Below, one piece after another: positions 26,867 to 39,300 of a stretch of DNA of 64,000 bases. The position numbers were made by a program, and so were the translations under genes. Location: positions 11,408,001-11,472,000 of the forward strand of contig NC_046679.1 in the NCBI RefSeq assembly GCF_009870125.1. The letters are read 5' to 3'. Under the pieces are notes generated by a model that did not search any database, was not told the origin of the DNA, and saw only the letters and a list, made by a program, of their open reading frames with translations. Within the stretch, counting starts at the first letter, position 1; each line of letters opens with the position of its first letter. Source of the DNA: Drosophila pseudoobscura (lineage: Eukaryota; Arthropoda; Insecta; Diptera; Drosophilidae).

Positions 26867-29202
26867 TGTATTCGTTTGTCCACTTTCAATTGCAGGGAAA
26901 CTGCATTGCCTAATATTACATTTAGCCTGGCATTGGCACAATGCCAATGGCAATTAGACGAAAGCTGTTACACCCGGTCGCGGACCGTAAATTCCGACCT
27001 ACACACACCAGGCACTTGACAGTCTGGTGGAAAAAAAAGAAAGCGATGCGAATCGGAGGAAGCGAAAATTTGCCAGATGTCTGACATATGTTGGAATAAT
27101 TTATGCGAACGTTGAACCAACGAAGTGCCGCGCTGTCACCGACCAGAAACAGAAACAGAAACTGTGCTCCGATTCGGCTGCATTTAAATTTTGACATTTG
27201 TGCACACTGTCCCATCCTGACATACGTATCCTGGACTGTTTAATTCTGAAGCCCAGCATCGAGTTGGTGGTTAATTAACCCACATTCGTGATCGTTGTAC
27301 ATAATTAAAAGAAAATAAGCCCCGGGACCAACAAATAAACCCAGAGACAGACACTCACATTCAGCGACGTGGTAATGATAATAATGATAAAAGTGAAGCA
27401 TCACAACGGCATTACCCACTTACTCGTACGCACAGAGGTTTTGATTTGGTAGTTGCAGAGCTCAAAAGTACCCTGTAACTAACGCTGTTTGTGGTTAGTT
27501 TGAACTTTGATCCGTGGATCGGCTTTATTCTTTTGTAAATGGACGTAAGCTTACATCTATGGGGAATAGTAAGTCGATGCCTTGCCTTCCGCCTCCGGCA
27601 CTTTAATTGAAAAGAGCGAAATATTGTATATTAATTGCGACTTTTTCACATTTTACCGACTGCTGACATTTATCAGGCATTAATAATTACGTGTTAATAC
27701 GTGAAATATGATTAAAATTTTATCAGTTTTCATGAATCACTTTTGCATGCGATTTCTCGCGGCCAGCATAATTTTTGTAGCCACGAATGACCGGACTGGC
27801 GGACTGCCGGTCAGCCGGACAGCTTGGCGGAGCCAGTGGCGTGCAAACAACGCCATTTTATTGGCTTCATTTGGCTGGATGACCGCAGTGAGAGCGAGAC
27901 TGACAGTGCCACAATCGGGATTGCAGTCCCAGCCGGAGAGTAGGGGTGCCCGGGGTTGAGGTTCTGCCTCATTTGGTGAATTCTCAAACTGTTACGAGGC
28001 TGCTGCTCTAGTCAGCCTTTGTTATGCCACTTGCGGGGTGGGGGCAGCCCACTGTCATACAATGCGTATACGCAATGAAATGCGCCAAAGAAGCGGGGCA
28101 GCAGGGGGATCGAATAACCGCATGCGCTGGCCATTAAATGCAACAATAAATTCGGAAGTTCACTCAGTCCCGACGACTGCCATGGAATTTCCGAAATTTA
28201 ATTAGTTGGCATTTAATGTTAAACATTTTCAGTGTCCTTGCCAGTTGCCAGTTGCCAGCACCGCGGCTGTCATTTTGTTTTGGCTTGCTTTTTATTTTGT
28301 TTTTCAGTTAATTAAACGCACGCAAACATTTCGCCATTCTAAATTATACGCAATTAAATTCCAAATTACTTTCGACTCAGTTTCCAGGGCTCCTTGGCAG
28401 CGTCGGCAATAACTTAGCTGAACATTTTATTGTAAGCCCCTGCTTCGCCAAATGTCACTTTTGATGGGCAACCATTCGAGCGTAATTAGGCTCTTCCTCC
28501 GACCATACCCTTTGATAAACATCCGAGCCCTGTCCAGATCCGGTTCCCCGTCGTCCCGCTGGAAAGTTAACTTTAACTTTGGCGCTGCAGAAGTTATTCG
28601 AAAGCCTTTAAGTTGTGTTTAACTTCGTTTGTCAGCCGTTGAAAATGGCACTGTCTGCCGACTTCATTATGCAAAATGCAATACACAAACCCATGCGAAG
28701 AGGCTGCTTGTCTTCCTTATGAGTTTTCATACTCAGACCTGCCCTACCCATACCCCCAGACCTACCCTCGTCCTGGCATCAGCTGCCTCGGTCTGATGGC
28801 ATTTCCATTACCCTACCAGAGAGGAGTATCTGCCCGATTCGAGACTGTCTGGAAAACCCGAGCACTGAGTTAGGTCCTGGGAAAGAGCTCTAAGTATACC
28901 CACAAAAGTGTATGCTATATTTCTCAATTTTCTCACTACAATCTCCACAAAGGGATAATCCGCACAAGGGCATCTCGACATCGAATTGCTGATGGCACTG
29001 CCGCATGCCCGTTCATATTTTTTTGCATCACCTGTGAAGAGGAAGCGCACAGACAGAATCTGTGTGTCAGTGCATATTGGAATGGGTCCCTGCCGTACAG
29101 TGTCTGTGCCTCGCGCCGTGCGAGCATAATATTTATATTATTGCAAATGCGGCGCCACATTGCAACGACATGAAATGTTTGGCGTTGCATGAAAACCGAA
29201 AC

Positions 29203-29208
29203 TTTATT
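29203..29208 (-). terminator. Poly(A) signal of the four-helix membrane protein gene
   Basis: AATAAA on the minus strand, about 77 nt after the stop codon at 29285. Confidence 0.6.
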
Positions 29209-29284
29209 TGCACTCCCACGACGCCGTCAACTGTGCCGTCGACTCACTACCAACAATAAAGACGCTGATGACGCAGACAGCAGT

Positions 29285-29943
29285 TTAGGGTTCCGCCTTC
29301 AGGGCCTCGCGAGCTGCTTTCAATCTGCGAATCTTCTTGCGCTGCTTCTTTTTGTGCTTTCTAATGATCGTCACAAAGACAACCAACTTTACTATGATCA
29401 GGAGGAGAATGGTTAGGACCGACAGACCCAGGCTGACGGACTTGCAGGCAACATCAAATTTGGAGAACAGAATGCTGATGTCCGTCGTTTCCTTAAATAT
29501 CGAAAAACTCAGCAGCTTCATATGCGCAATCGCAGCCACTATGTTAGCCGCAATCATCACCAGCAAGGTCATCACCAGCTACATTCAGTGGAAACAGTAA
29601 CATCTGATTTGGGCCAGGGTTAGGGATTAGGACGCGGTGCTTTCCACTCACCGCGTATCGCATGTGCTGGCGGGTCCGGGAGTAATTCGAATGGTACATC
29701 CAGGTGCTTAGGGCGTACAGAATGCAGAGGTAGGCGGTCCCTATGCTGATGACCTGCTGCAACAGCTGCTCATAACTGACGTAGAAGGGCAAAGTGTTGG
29801 CAAAGATGGCGGCATTTAGCACAGAGAAGACCTGCGGAGGACGGATGCGAATTGGATCTGGGTCAGTCAGCAATTGATACGCAGGTGCAACTAACCGCCG
29901 ACAGCATGAGGATAACGGCAATGAGCTCCTTTCTGGAGAGCAT
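29285..29943 (-). CDS. Four-helix membrane protein of unknown function, 173 aa
   Basis: Three exons on the minus strand: 29943-29896, 29831-29652 and 29578-29285. They are separated by introns of only 64 and 73 bp and all join in phase 0. The product has four hydrophobic segments. The first spans the exon 1/2 join (about residues 6-28, including AVILMLSA). The second is at about 39-58 (ISIGTAYLCILYALSTW). The third is at about 77-97 (LVMTLLVMIAANIVAAIAH). The fourth is at about 125-146 (LGLSVLTILLLIIVKLVVFV). The C-terminus is a short, strongly basic tail (IIRKHKKKQRKKIRRLK), which by the positive-inside rule should face the cytoplasm, as should the N-terminus. I recognise no family and no catalytic motif. 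Because exon 1 is only 16 codons, the start rests on an in-frame ATG with a good donor (GCG|GTTAG) and a hydrophobic sequence that continues into exon 2. Confidence 0.82.
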
Positions 29944-29984
29944 AATAATGAGGGGTTCTTACTGGGAATTTCAAAAAGCAATAC

Positions 29985-29990
29985 AACTGA
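29985..29990 (-). promoter_or_regulatory. Initiator candidate of the four-helix membrane protein gene
   Basis: On the minus strand the sequence TCAGTT fits the fly initiator consensus TCAKTY, with its A at 29988. That is 45 nt upstream of the ATG. No TATA box or DPE is seen at the expected positions, so the assignment is tentative. Confidence 0.35.
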
Positions 29991-30440
29991 CCTTAGACTC
30001 AAGGCAAGCGAACAATCTAATGTTTTTTTGGGCTCACATTTCTGCGGTAATGTTGTGGTTATAGAAGCCATTTGTTCCCCATTTTCTGCGTAAATGTTTT
30101 ACAGTTGCACACTGTTTTTTGCCTTGATGAATGGCCGCACCTTGTTGCTTCTGCCTGAGCTCCCTTTCCCTCCGAGCAAGGCCGTATAAGTCTCTATGGA
30201 TTGCCGGGCTATTTGATGTGCACAAAATCATTCAAAACAAATTGAAATTTCCATTATAGGGCCACTGGCAGGAATGGGCGCTTATCTTACCCGCCCAGGC
30301 ACGCACTAGCCCCATTTCCAGCCTCAGCGTTGGACGGGAACCGGCAGCCAGCAGCCAACAGCCGGCAACCGGCAGCCGGCGCTAATTCATCAACAGTAAA
30401 GGCAATTTAGATACTCATCTAACCGGATATCGACAGACAG

Positions 30441-30460
30441 ACAGGCAGGCAGGCAGGCAG
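30441..30460. repeat. GGCA tetramer microsatellite
   Basis: Four tandem GGCA units following a short ACAG run. Confidence 0.75.
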
Positions 30461-33239
30461 CCAGAAGGCAACCGACTCCATGTAAGCAGATACCCTCATC
30501 CTCCTAGTCCTAGTCGAGGCTCTCGCTCTCCCTTTATCCGCCGCCCTTGTCTGCGGCGGCGAGCATCGCCGAGCGTCCTGCAGACAGGGTTTCATAAAAT
30601 ATTGATAGACGTGAAGTTGGCAGCGCACACTCGCACTCGTACCCGCTTCCTGTTCGTGTCTGTCGCAGCCATAAATAATTTGCTGTAAATGCAATCGTGG
30701 GGTTATACGGGGCGTAACCGAGTCCGGCAATGGACTAACCGTACCGTACCGTACCATACCCTTGTTTCGGGTTCGGGTTCGGGCCTGGTAGGTAGCTGCG
30801 ATGCTAATGGCAAGGCACACGGTGCGAAAGTGTTTCGTATGAATTATTCGCTGAGAGCCAATTTGGAGTCACGTTTACCAGCACAATTGAAACCGAACAC
30901 CATCCTGAAGCTGCCATCGAACGGTGGTTGGATGCCCGTCTGGGGCTGGGGCTGTGGCGGGGGTTGTGGCGGGGGCTGGGGATAGGGCTGGTTGGCGCCA
31001 TTGCCACCCACAGTACGATATGACGCTCCCTCTGTGCTGTCGAAATGTTGTAATTTGTTATGTCTGCCACTGTAGCTGCTGCTTCTGCTACGAGTATCTT
31101 GTGCTTTTTAATAGCTATTCGCTGGCTGCCTTAGCCGCTCGCCTGTTGTGCCTTTATCGTTGCCGCCGAAACCACCCCGCCCTACATGCGGCGGCCTGGT
31201 GCATGGTAATGTGTATTTAATGACCCCATCTCATGTACACGCCGGAACATAATGCTCGCCCGCCTGCTCCTGCTCCTGCTCCTGGCCTTGGTCATGAGCA
31301 CCCGTTGTCCCCAACGGTCTCGGGGGCGCCTAATGTCCACTGACCGCAGCCATCTGACAGAGCAGGATGCCTGACTGGTGCCAATAAAGAAGCCTCCTGC
31401 GCCTTTTGGCACGCATTTCAATTTGCTGCTTCTTTTTTTTTTATTGTATGCGTTCATAAAACGTGAGCACTAATGTGCGGACAAAGCACCCTAATTGTCC
31501 GCCAGCCCCGCCTTCGTATCTCTGGTATCTTTGATTATTGGGGGATAGTCTTTTATATTTGGTTTTGAGTATTCCATATGTGGAAAAGGGGTCCAGAGAC
31601 CCCTATCTATGAATGGTGTGAGTATGCACATACATACATATACAGGATGTCAAATTGTGTCCATTCTTAACCTGAGAGGTGATTAAATTACATTAATCTG
31701 CACTCGAGGGCCCACAGTCTGCTGTGGCTAATTAATATGCATTCTGTAGTTATCCTAAGATGGAGTACGATGACTTGGAGCCCCTAAGCAATATCTTCAC
31801 AGACGACCAAACAGCAACAATACCCTTAAGGGGTCATAAGTGCCTTATTTACTCGACTGCTCAGCTGATTGGCACTTTCTCTCAAACAATTGTCCCTAAT
31901 TGCAGACACTTCATGATAGTCGCACTGCTTCTGCTCCTGCCCTCTGCCACCACAGTAGGACCGAGGAGATGGTCTCGCACGCCTCCTCGTTCTTCCAATC
32001 CCCCAGTTCAATACAATTTTCATTCAGTTTTCATCGCAAAAGATGGGAATATGATAGGAAGATGGAGAAATTTGCATAAAGCTTTTAACCTAACGATGCG
32101 ACATTTGCTTTTTATGTGATTCATGGCCCTGCCCCACTCTGAAACAGAAAGTGCAACGATATGCCCCCTCGCCAGCCCCCACCAACTTCCGCACAATTAT
32201 ACGACAATTTTAGACACAACAATCGCTTTCAATGACCATCAGCAGAGAGAAACGAATGGTTGGATCTGGATACTGGGCTGGATGCTGGACCAAGACTTTT
32301 GATTTCGATGCGGCTGGGTTGCTTAAGCAGATTGATGCCACCTCTGGAGTGGGTAAAAGCTTCCACAATGGCTGACAGGGAGCTTGCCCCGACCCGCCAC
32401 GGCCCGCCTCCACGGCTGCTTTTATTATTATTCTCCGGCGTCTGCCTGCAACTGTCAGTTGGGTAATTTATAATGAAGTTTCCTTATTGACAATGGCAGG
32501 CGGGAATTCCCCCGCCAACTCGCAGCAGAATGACGATTCCGACTCGGATTCGCCTTGGAGTTCGCGTTTGCTTTCGAATTTCCGCTGCACTGATTTTAGT
32601 TGGCATGCATGCCGCTCGGCATAAATTATGGACAACAATGATGCTCGGGCTCCTGCGTGGAGGGTGCGATGCAATAAATTGCTTGTCAAATCGCGACTCC
32701 ACTGACAGGCAGCTAACTAAGAAGTTTGCCAACCGATTGGATGGCAAACAAATAACAATCAAAATCACTTCTCGACCCCAAGTCGATTTATATGAGAAAT
32801 CACAGCATTGAGGCCCTAATCGCTGAGGCCAGCCGCATCATGAGATCGTCAATCGTTTTGATTTATTGCCATTTTATTTGCGCATATCCTTATTTACTTT
32901 GTGTCGACTTATGGCTCAGGCCTCGGACCCGACTCTTGCCTGTCTGCCTGCCTGCCTCCCTGCCCCGGGCACGACCCCAATCGCTGCCAGCAGTCGTCAG
33001 CCTCGACTGGGGGCTATTTTATTGTTCGATACGTTATCAGAGAGCGGTCCAAGGCCGGCCCAGAAGATGGCAAATATCATAATTTTAGCAGGACCCGCTG
33101 CCTTGTGTTTGCTCGTCCTGTCACAGTGCCGTGCCGAGCATAAATCTAAATTAAATGCCTTTTTGAACAGCGGCAGGAAAGAAGAGAAAAAGAAATTATT
33201 CATATTCAGCACATTGTCACTTGTTGTGGCCGAGAAAGC

Positions 33240-33288
33240 GACTTGGACTCGGACTTGGACGTGGAATTGGACGTGGACTTGGACTTGG
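33240..33288. repeat. Degenerate GGACTT/GGACGT hexamer repeat
   Basis: Eight imperfect hexamers of the form GGACNT. Similar Trp/Thr-coding hexamers occur elsewhere in the window, and none is in a convincing frame. Confidence 0.6.
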
Positions 33289-35510
33289 AGTTTAACTATT
33301 ACTCCGCTGGGGACTGGGACTGGCCTGCTTAGTGGCCTGCGGAAATAAATATTAATCATTGTGTAATAATTTTCTGCTGTCAGCTAAATTTAAGCAAAGT
33401 ATTCATAATCCACAAGTAAGAACCGCTTTTGACAAATCGTTTTGCGGGCCAGCCGTATTAATATTTATATTTACGAGTGTATTCCTTGCCAGCCAGGACT
33501 AGGGTTGCCTGCCTGCTGCTGGCGATGCCTCTGGCGCAGGTCGAGGCAGTGGCAGTTAAAATGCTTTTAAACTTGGCAAAGTTGTGCGTGTGCGGCATTC
33601 ACTGATTTGATTTCCTTAATGCTGTTTTCATTTGTTTCTCTCAACTTTTTCCGCAGTTGGGCGCAACTGTAAATCAGTTCTATCTGTGGCCAGATCCTTT
33701 GATGTCGGGCTAGGGTTACGGCTACGGCTACGGCTAGGGCAACGGTTAGTTCTAGGAATGGGCATGGGCCTGGGTCTGAGGCTGGGCCTGGCCAGAGTAA
33801 ACGAGATTGCAATAATCAAAATGTAATAAACAGGCCGGAGAGAGATTCTTTCACACATCTCCACTCACGGGCACACGCACACACACCCGGATACACACGA
33901 AAAAAAAAGCGCTTTCAACTCCTGTTGGGTCAAACAAAAACGTTGCTTATGCATGGGTCCTGTACGCTGGCGGCTTTGTCCTTTGGTTGACTCTTGGCAT
34001 TCGATGCACGTAACGCATTGTTTGAATTTCATGGCGACTTTATGAGTTTTGTAATCAGGTTTGTGAGCAAACAGACCCAAACTCACACCAAACCACCCCC
34101 CACACACAGGCACACACACGCACACACATGCACATGCTAGGTCGTGTTAACCTGCCCATAAATATTGTTTCTAGACGCCGCCGCTCAGATGTGGGCGTGT
34201 TGACAAGTCGACCGCCTGTTAATGCTAATGAAACCTGAGCGGGCTCAAAGTGTGGGCCTCGGAGTTTGGGCTCTCCTCCTATTAAGCCATTTTGTGGTCT
34301 ACAAAATCCACTTAAAGCGTCTGGCAACAAAGGAAAATATTTTATTGCAGACTTTTATACGCAGACATTACCTGCAACGCACCTCGGACCAGCCCGGACC
34401 GGCATTGGTAAAAATTCTCAACAATGTGATTTATACCAGTATGCAGTCTGGAAGCACTTAAAACTAGACACACACACACACACAATAGACTAGCCACACC
34501 CCCAACGCCTCCTTTGTTGTTTGCTGCCACTTTTGGATCACTTCCAGGGCTTATGTAGTCAGCGCCGTCTGTGACCGTCCCCCCGCCACCCTTGGGTGGC
34601 AGGGTCAGCCGCACAAAAGCCGCCTTGTAGCTGGTGCTGATGGCCAGAAATTAACTAGGCAGCACTATTGGCTACAAAGTTGCCACGCCAGAAACAATGG
34701 AACACTCATGCACTGAGAGTGTGATCCCTGCCATCTCGCCAAAGCAAACAAATACAGCTTCATTGTCCCACCTCGTCCCATCCCCACCCATCAGATGCCA
34801 TCCCATCCCATCGAATCTCATTCCAGCTCTGTTTGCATGTCTGGCCATCGGCCGTCCACTTCGAAGCATTAAATAAATATTTGCCATACTCGGCAGGAAT
34901 TTTGAGCCCCTAGTGCCGCAGCCTACAACAACCCTCGACCCCTCCCCCCCAGACAAGAAGGAATATTCTAAATATCGTATCATCAGCATTTTTCGATAGA
35001 GTCGCCCCGGACATGGGGCCACGTCACACAGCCATGCGGTCTGTGGGCAGTCCGGTGCTTAGCATTTATTTTTTGATTTGGGTATTTAAGGTGTGGATGG
35101 ATGTGTGAAAGGCGGCCGTGCGTGTCCGGGCCAGGGCTGGGTACCACTGCGACCCGATGGTCGATGGTTGGGTGGCTAGTGTCAATACTCGCATGACAGT
35201 ATCCCTGCGAGTGTGCCGACAACTTAAGTGGAATTTTGTTTGCTCCAGCGGTGCAATCAGATGATATTAATCGCGAATGAAGGACAGTTATTAGTTTCTG
35301 GATAAAGGTTTCGATAGCAACAAACTAGGGACTGAAAGCCACATCGAAATTTATTGCCGACCTTATACCATACAGCTATTAGAAGAGCTCCTATTTTAAT
35401 CCATAATGATGAATGCGCCCATCTGGCGTTATTTCTTTAAACAACTATAAATATATTGCTCTGTCTAACTAAAAGACTCGAATGCCCCTCTTCTCAACGC
35501 TTAACGTAAA

Positions 35511-35516
35511 TTTATT
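35511..35516 (-). terminator. Poly(A) signal of the CFAP299 gene
   Basis: AATAAA on the minus strand, about 47 nt past the stop codon at 35564, giving a very short 3' UTR. Confidence 0.65.
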
Positions 35517-35563
35517 AGAATATGTAGTTTGAATGTGCAATATTGGAAGTGGGCCCAGGTTGT

Positions 35564-36324
35564 CTATGTTTTCTTTCGGACAGTGTGATCGTACAATATC
35601 ATGAACCCGTACAGGTCAGACTTAATCATGGTGCGTTTGACATTGCTATTAAATGGGGTTCTCCGGTTTGTTACCGGAATGAGCTTGTGATCGCCTTTGT
35701 GAATGAAGAGGAGGCCGTGCTCTGCATGGGCCACGGTTGTGTAGTTGTCATTGTCGTTTGCGAAGATCTTTCGGCTGCGCCAGTCGTAGAATACCACGTC
35801 GGAGGGCTGGGGACGCAGTAGCTTCTTCTCCTGGAAGATGGCCGGCCAGTTGACGGCATTGGGTCCGTCGAGTCTGAAGTTCCGCAGACTTGACTCAAAG
35901 TCTATATAGCCGGATATGGCGAAGCCGCTCTTCTGGTGTACCTCCAGGAAAATTATGGTCTGTTTGGAGAGTTAGGTCTGTTCATCTGTGCTGTATTGTT
36001 TTTATTGCTCATACGCACCGAGATCTCCTGCTGCACGTTAGCAGCCTCACGTTCGGCCAGCGCCACGAGAGCAGCATCATCTCCCTTCAAATAAGGGCTG
36101 TAATAAGCATGCAAGACTACTGACGGATGCAGCAGAGCTTCCACTTGTTTCTTGGCCATTAGAAACTGTTCCTCATTATAGACATTACCATTGTCGCGGT
36201 ATCCGAGTTTCGTCACGGTTCGCACGGTTCTATGACACGGCAGATAGCGATAGTCCTGGACGATGGCAAACGACCTCAGATAATCCTCGTAATTGTGGTA
36301 CTTGACCACGTTGAAGTCCGTCAT
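35564..36324 (-). CDS. Cfap299: Cilia- and flagella-associated protein 299 (C4orf22 family)
   Basis: Two exons on the minus strand, 36324-36019 (102 codons) and 35959-35564 (131 codons plus stop). They join in phase 0 across a 59 bp GT-AG intron (donor GTGCGT). The 233-residue product is about the length of the vertebrate proteins. Family-typical segments are NYEDYLRS near the N-terminus, ELGYRGTG-like KLGYRDNGNVYNEEQF (about 42-57), ISGYIDF (about 116-122), RPQPSDVVFYDWRS (about 150-163), GLLFIHKGDHK (about 184-194) and the C-terminal TMIKSDLYGFMILYDH. The ATG at 36324 is chosen because GTG codons upstream are not starts and homology begins at MTDF. CFAP299 proteins are linked to cilia and sperm flagella; in flies that suggests testis or ciliated sensory neurons. 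I think it corresponds to D. melanogaster CG8138 (memory only). Confidence 0.93.
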
Positions 36325-39300
36325 CGCTCTCACCACCTAACGACCGCTCAAAAATGTATCTGTGTCTGTTTGTAAATATATTTCCCTTTTTAGTTTTACT
36401 GGTATTGTTGTAGTATTTGTTATAGTAGTGTCTGTGTTGCTGACTAAAATCACATAGGCTATTACTTTGACATACATTTCACTATTTTCCACACTAGCGT
36501 AATCCCTGTTAACCACGATCAGATGGTATTTTCAAAAGGACGGATTGCAGCATTACAGCACGTACGGAATCAAACCGCAAATTATGAAACAGTTCACAAA
36601 AGCCCTCTCCCTTTAATATCTGGACTTTGGGGTATTTTTGAATACAGTTTGTTTTAATACCACTCGATTTTGTGACCTATCCGCTGCTATAATATCAACA
36701 CACATCAATATACGAAAACATGCATTAATTTTATTTGTCCTTCAGCTCTTTCGCGGATAACCAGCAGTACATACATGGCACATATATGTACACAAGCCTT
36801 GACATGTTTATCCTTATCAGACCAAATTTGGACCCAAAAATTCAGAGCCGGGGGAGTGTTTAAAGGGGAGTCTCTGCCTATTTAAATTTATCAACACTTA
36901 GGGAACACACCCGAATTCGCGCTCCGAGCACGCACACGTGAAGAGCCGAACAGCTGGCATAACAATAGCAAAAATTGTCAATGCGTGCTCAACATTCGAA
37001 TCGGAAATAATTAACTTGCATGCTAATTAGTTGAACTGTCAATAGGAGGCTCTGGGACCTCGAGTATTTATTGACATTAAAACGACCCGCACACGCGGCA
37101 CACGAGCCGGAAAGAGTGCTCCTGTTGTTTACGGCCCAATGAGTGGCCTGCCTGCCCGATGCCTGCGATAACTGAAATGTGTTTTAGTTGCATAAATCCC
37201 CACTCAAGCGATGGGGTCTATGTCTATCTGGCATTTAAATATATCAAGTGGCAGCCCTGATACTCGCTGTTATTTACATGGACCCAGGCGCAAACACGCA
37301 CACGGAGCCATCAACAACTGCAATATCAGCAAGCTCTTTGCGAGTGTAATTTAAGGCCTCAGTATAAATCATCAGGTCACCCACAGCCCACAGCCCAGAG
37401 CCCACATGCCTGCAGACCCCCATCAGCCACTCACTCACACGAAGAGACAATTCTGTAAAACACTTTGAGCGTCCCTTCCTTTCGCAGCCATGGCGCTGCC
37501 TGGGCATGTGTTGAATAAATTTATTGTTGTGCATAATGCTGCCCAAGACCGCAAACTTAAAAAATTGCCATCACGACTATGAATATAAAATGCATTGCAT
37601 TTGTGAAGAGCAGCGACTGCAAGTGCAGTCCAGAATAGATGTCCCCTCATACGAGGAAGATGTGTGGAAGATGGCACCATTTAAGAGCATGAGGAATGGT
37701 CGCGACAAAGCGCGATGCTCCTTCAGATGCTGCCTTGTAGTCATAATTATGAATATTAATTGCAGTGTGACCCGAGAAAACGTTTTCCACAGGCGGATGT
37801 CACGCCCTAAGCGGCTGGCGACAGCCAATCCCAATCCCTAAAATGCTATGCAAATAGACTCAAAACTAATGGCGCAAAAAGGAGTCTATGAATACATCAC
37901 AGAAGATTAAGTCCCCAATGATGTGAAAGGGGATGAATGCGCCAAAAAGTGCCTGACTCCCCGAACCCTAACTCGAACACGCCCAAACCCATATGCACAA
38001 ACAGACAGAACCTAAACAAATAGACGCAGAAAGTATTCCTCCAGAAAGTGATACGTTACGGCTCCGTTTCCAATGTCAGAGAAACAAACAGTCCATACTA
38101 GGGACATTCATTAAATATGCATATGTCGATATCATGATGAAGATACACGACTTACTAGAAGGGTATCTGAGGAACATTAAGAATGTATGAGGACAGCCAT
38201 AATTTCCCCATTGATTTTCGCTTTTTTCGGCCATCAACGCTTTATATTCAATTTCATTTATGTACTTGAACCATTTGGTTCGTTAGAATTTTCGGTAATT
38301 ATTTTCCCATGTGCCTGTGAGAGCTTTGTAATTTTGGCAAGCGAGTGCACTTCAAAGTTTTTCCCCAAGTGCTACACGGCGTAGACGTAATTTTTCAATT
38401 CGCAGCCGTTCCAAAGGTCTACTAGTGTGTCTCTTTTTGTCCTCTTTGGCTGTCATGTTTCATATCTGTGTGTGTTTCTGGTTGAGGGTGTGTGTGTGTG
38501 CATGCAAGTATAACATATATATTTTGTTTTTGTTCTCTTTTTTGTGCCCTGTTGATGTTTAGTTTTTAGACAAGCCGGAAAATATATTTGGATTTTATGC
38601 AAATTTTAATTGCTTTACTTTGCCAGAGAAATTTATGACCGTCAGCCAGAGGCAAAAAAAAAACACATTTCGAAAAAAGGGAAAGGAAAGGAATCATCTG
38701 CATTAATATTTTAGTGGTGCCAAAATAAATAATAGCCATTTTCGGTGGTCAATCCTCGCCGTTTTCGGCAATTACCCAACATGTCTACTGGTTGCCAAAA
38801 TTATGACCATCAATTCCCGCAATTCATTCAAAATTATTGCCAGAATCGGTTCTACCTGAATAGCTGATGGACTCTCCAGACACGCAGTCCAGTCGTGGCT
38901 GCTAATTCGATTTCCACTGGCTGACATGCCTTTATAATGGTAGATCCTGAATGGGGAGCTGTTTGACAGAAACGACGACATTTTTATCGGTACAAATTTT
39001 GGCATACGTCTCGCTTTATTGTTTGTGACTTGAGAAATGGTGTTTCTCGTTTTATTTAATTCCAATTTAATGTTTTCTGACAGGGTTGTGAGGGGCTTGA
39101 ATATTAGTATGGGGGCGTGGTCGTATTGTTGCGGCACTGCAGTTGTTATTTTAACGAGAATCAATTTCTGCTACATTGACAGAAATGTGCATAATAACAG
39201 AAATGCTTTTTCCATTCCCGATGCAAAGGAAGTCATAAATAAGCCAATAGCTGACTGGGCAGTCCACGTCCGCCCAGCGTCTTCATCGTCCGTCTTCCTT

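Larger units (their letters stand above)
30080..35500. other. Intergenic region between the four-helix gene and CFAP299
   Basis: About 5.4 kb with no recognised gene. Contents seen: a GGCA repeat (30441-30460), degenerate GGACTT hexamers (33240-33288), GGCTAC hexamers (33718-33740) and CA-rich tracts near 33870-33900 and 34085-34135. Open frames such as 31760-32119 (+) start at an ATG but show no family or splice support. Confidence 0.5.

Noticed and set aside
34910..34921. Match CTAGTGCCGCAG to part of miR-252
   Set aside because: The seed half of the miRNA is absent and no complementary hairpin arm is visible nearby.
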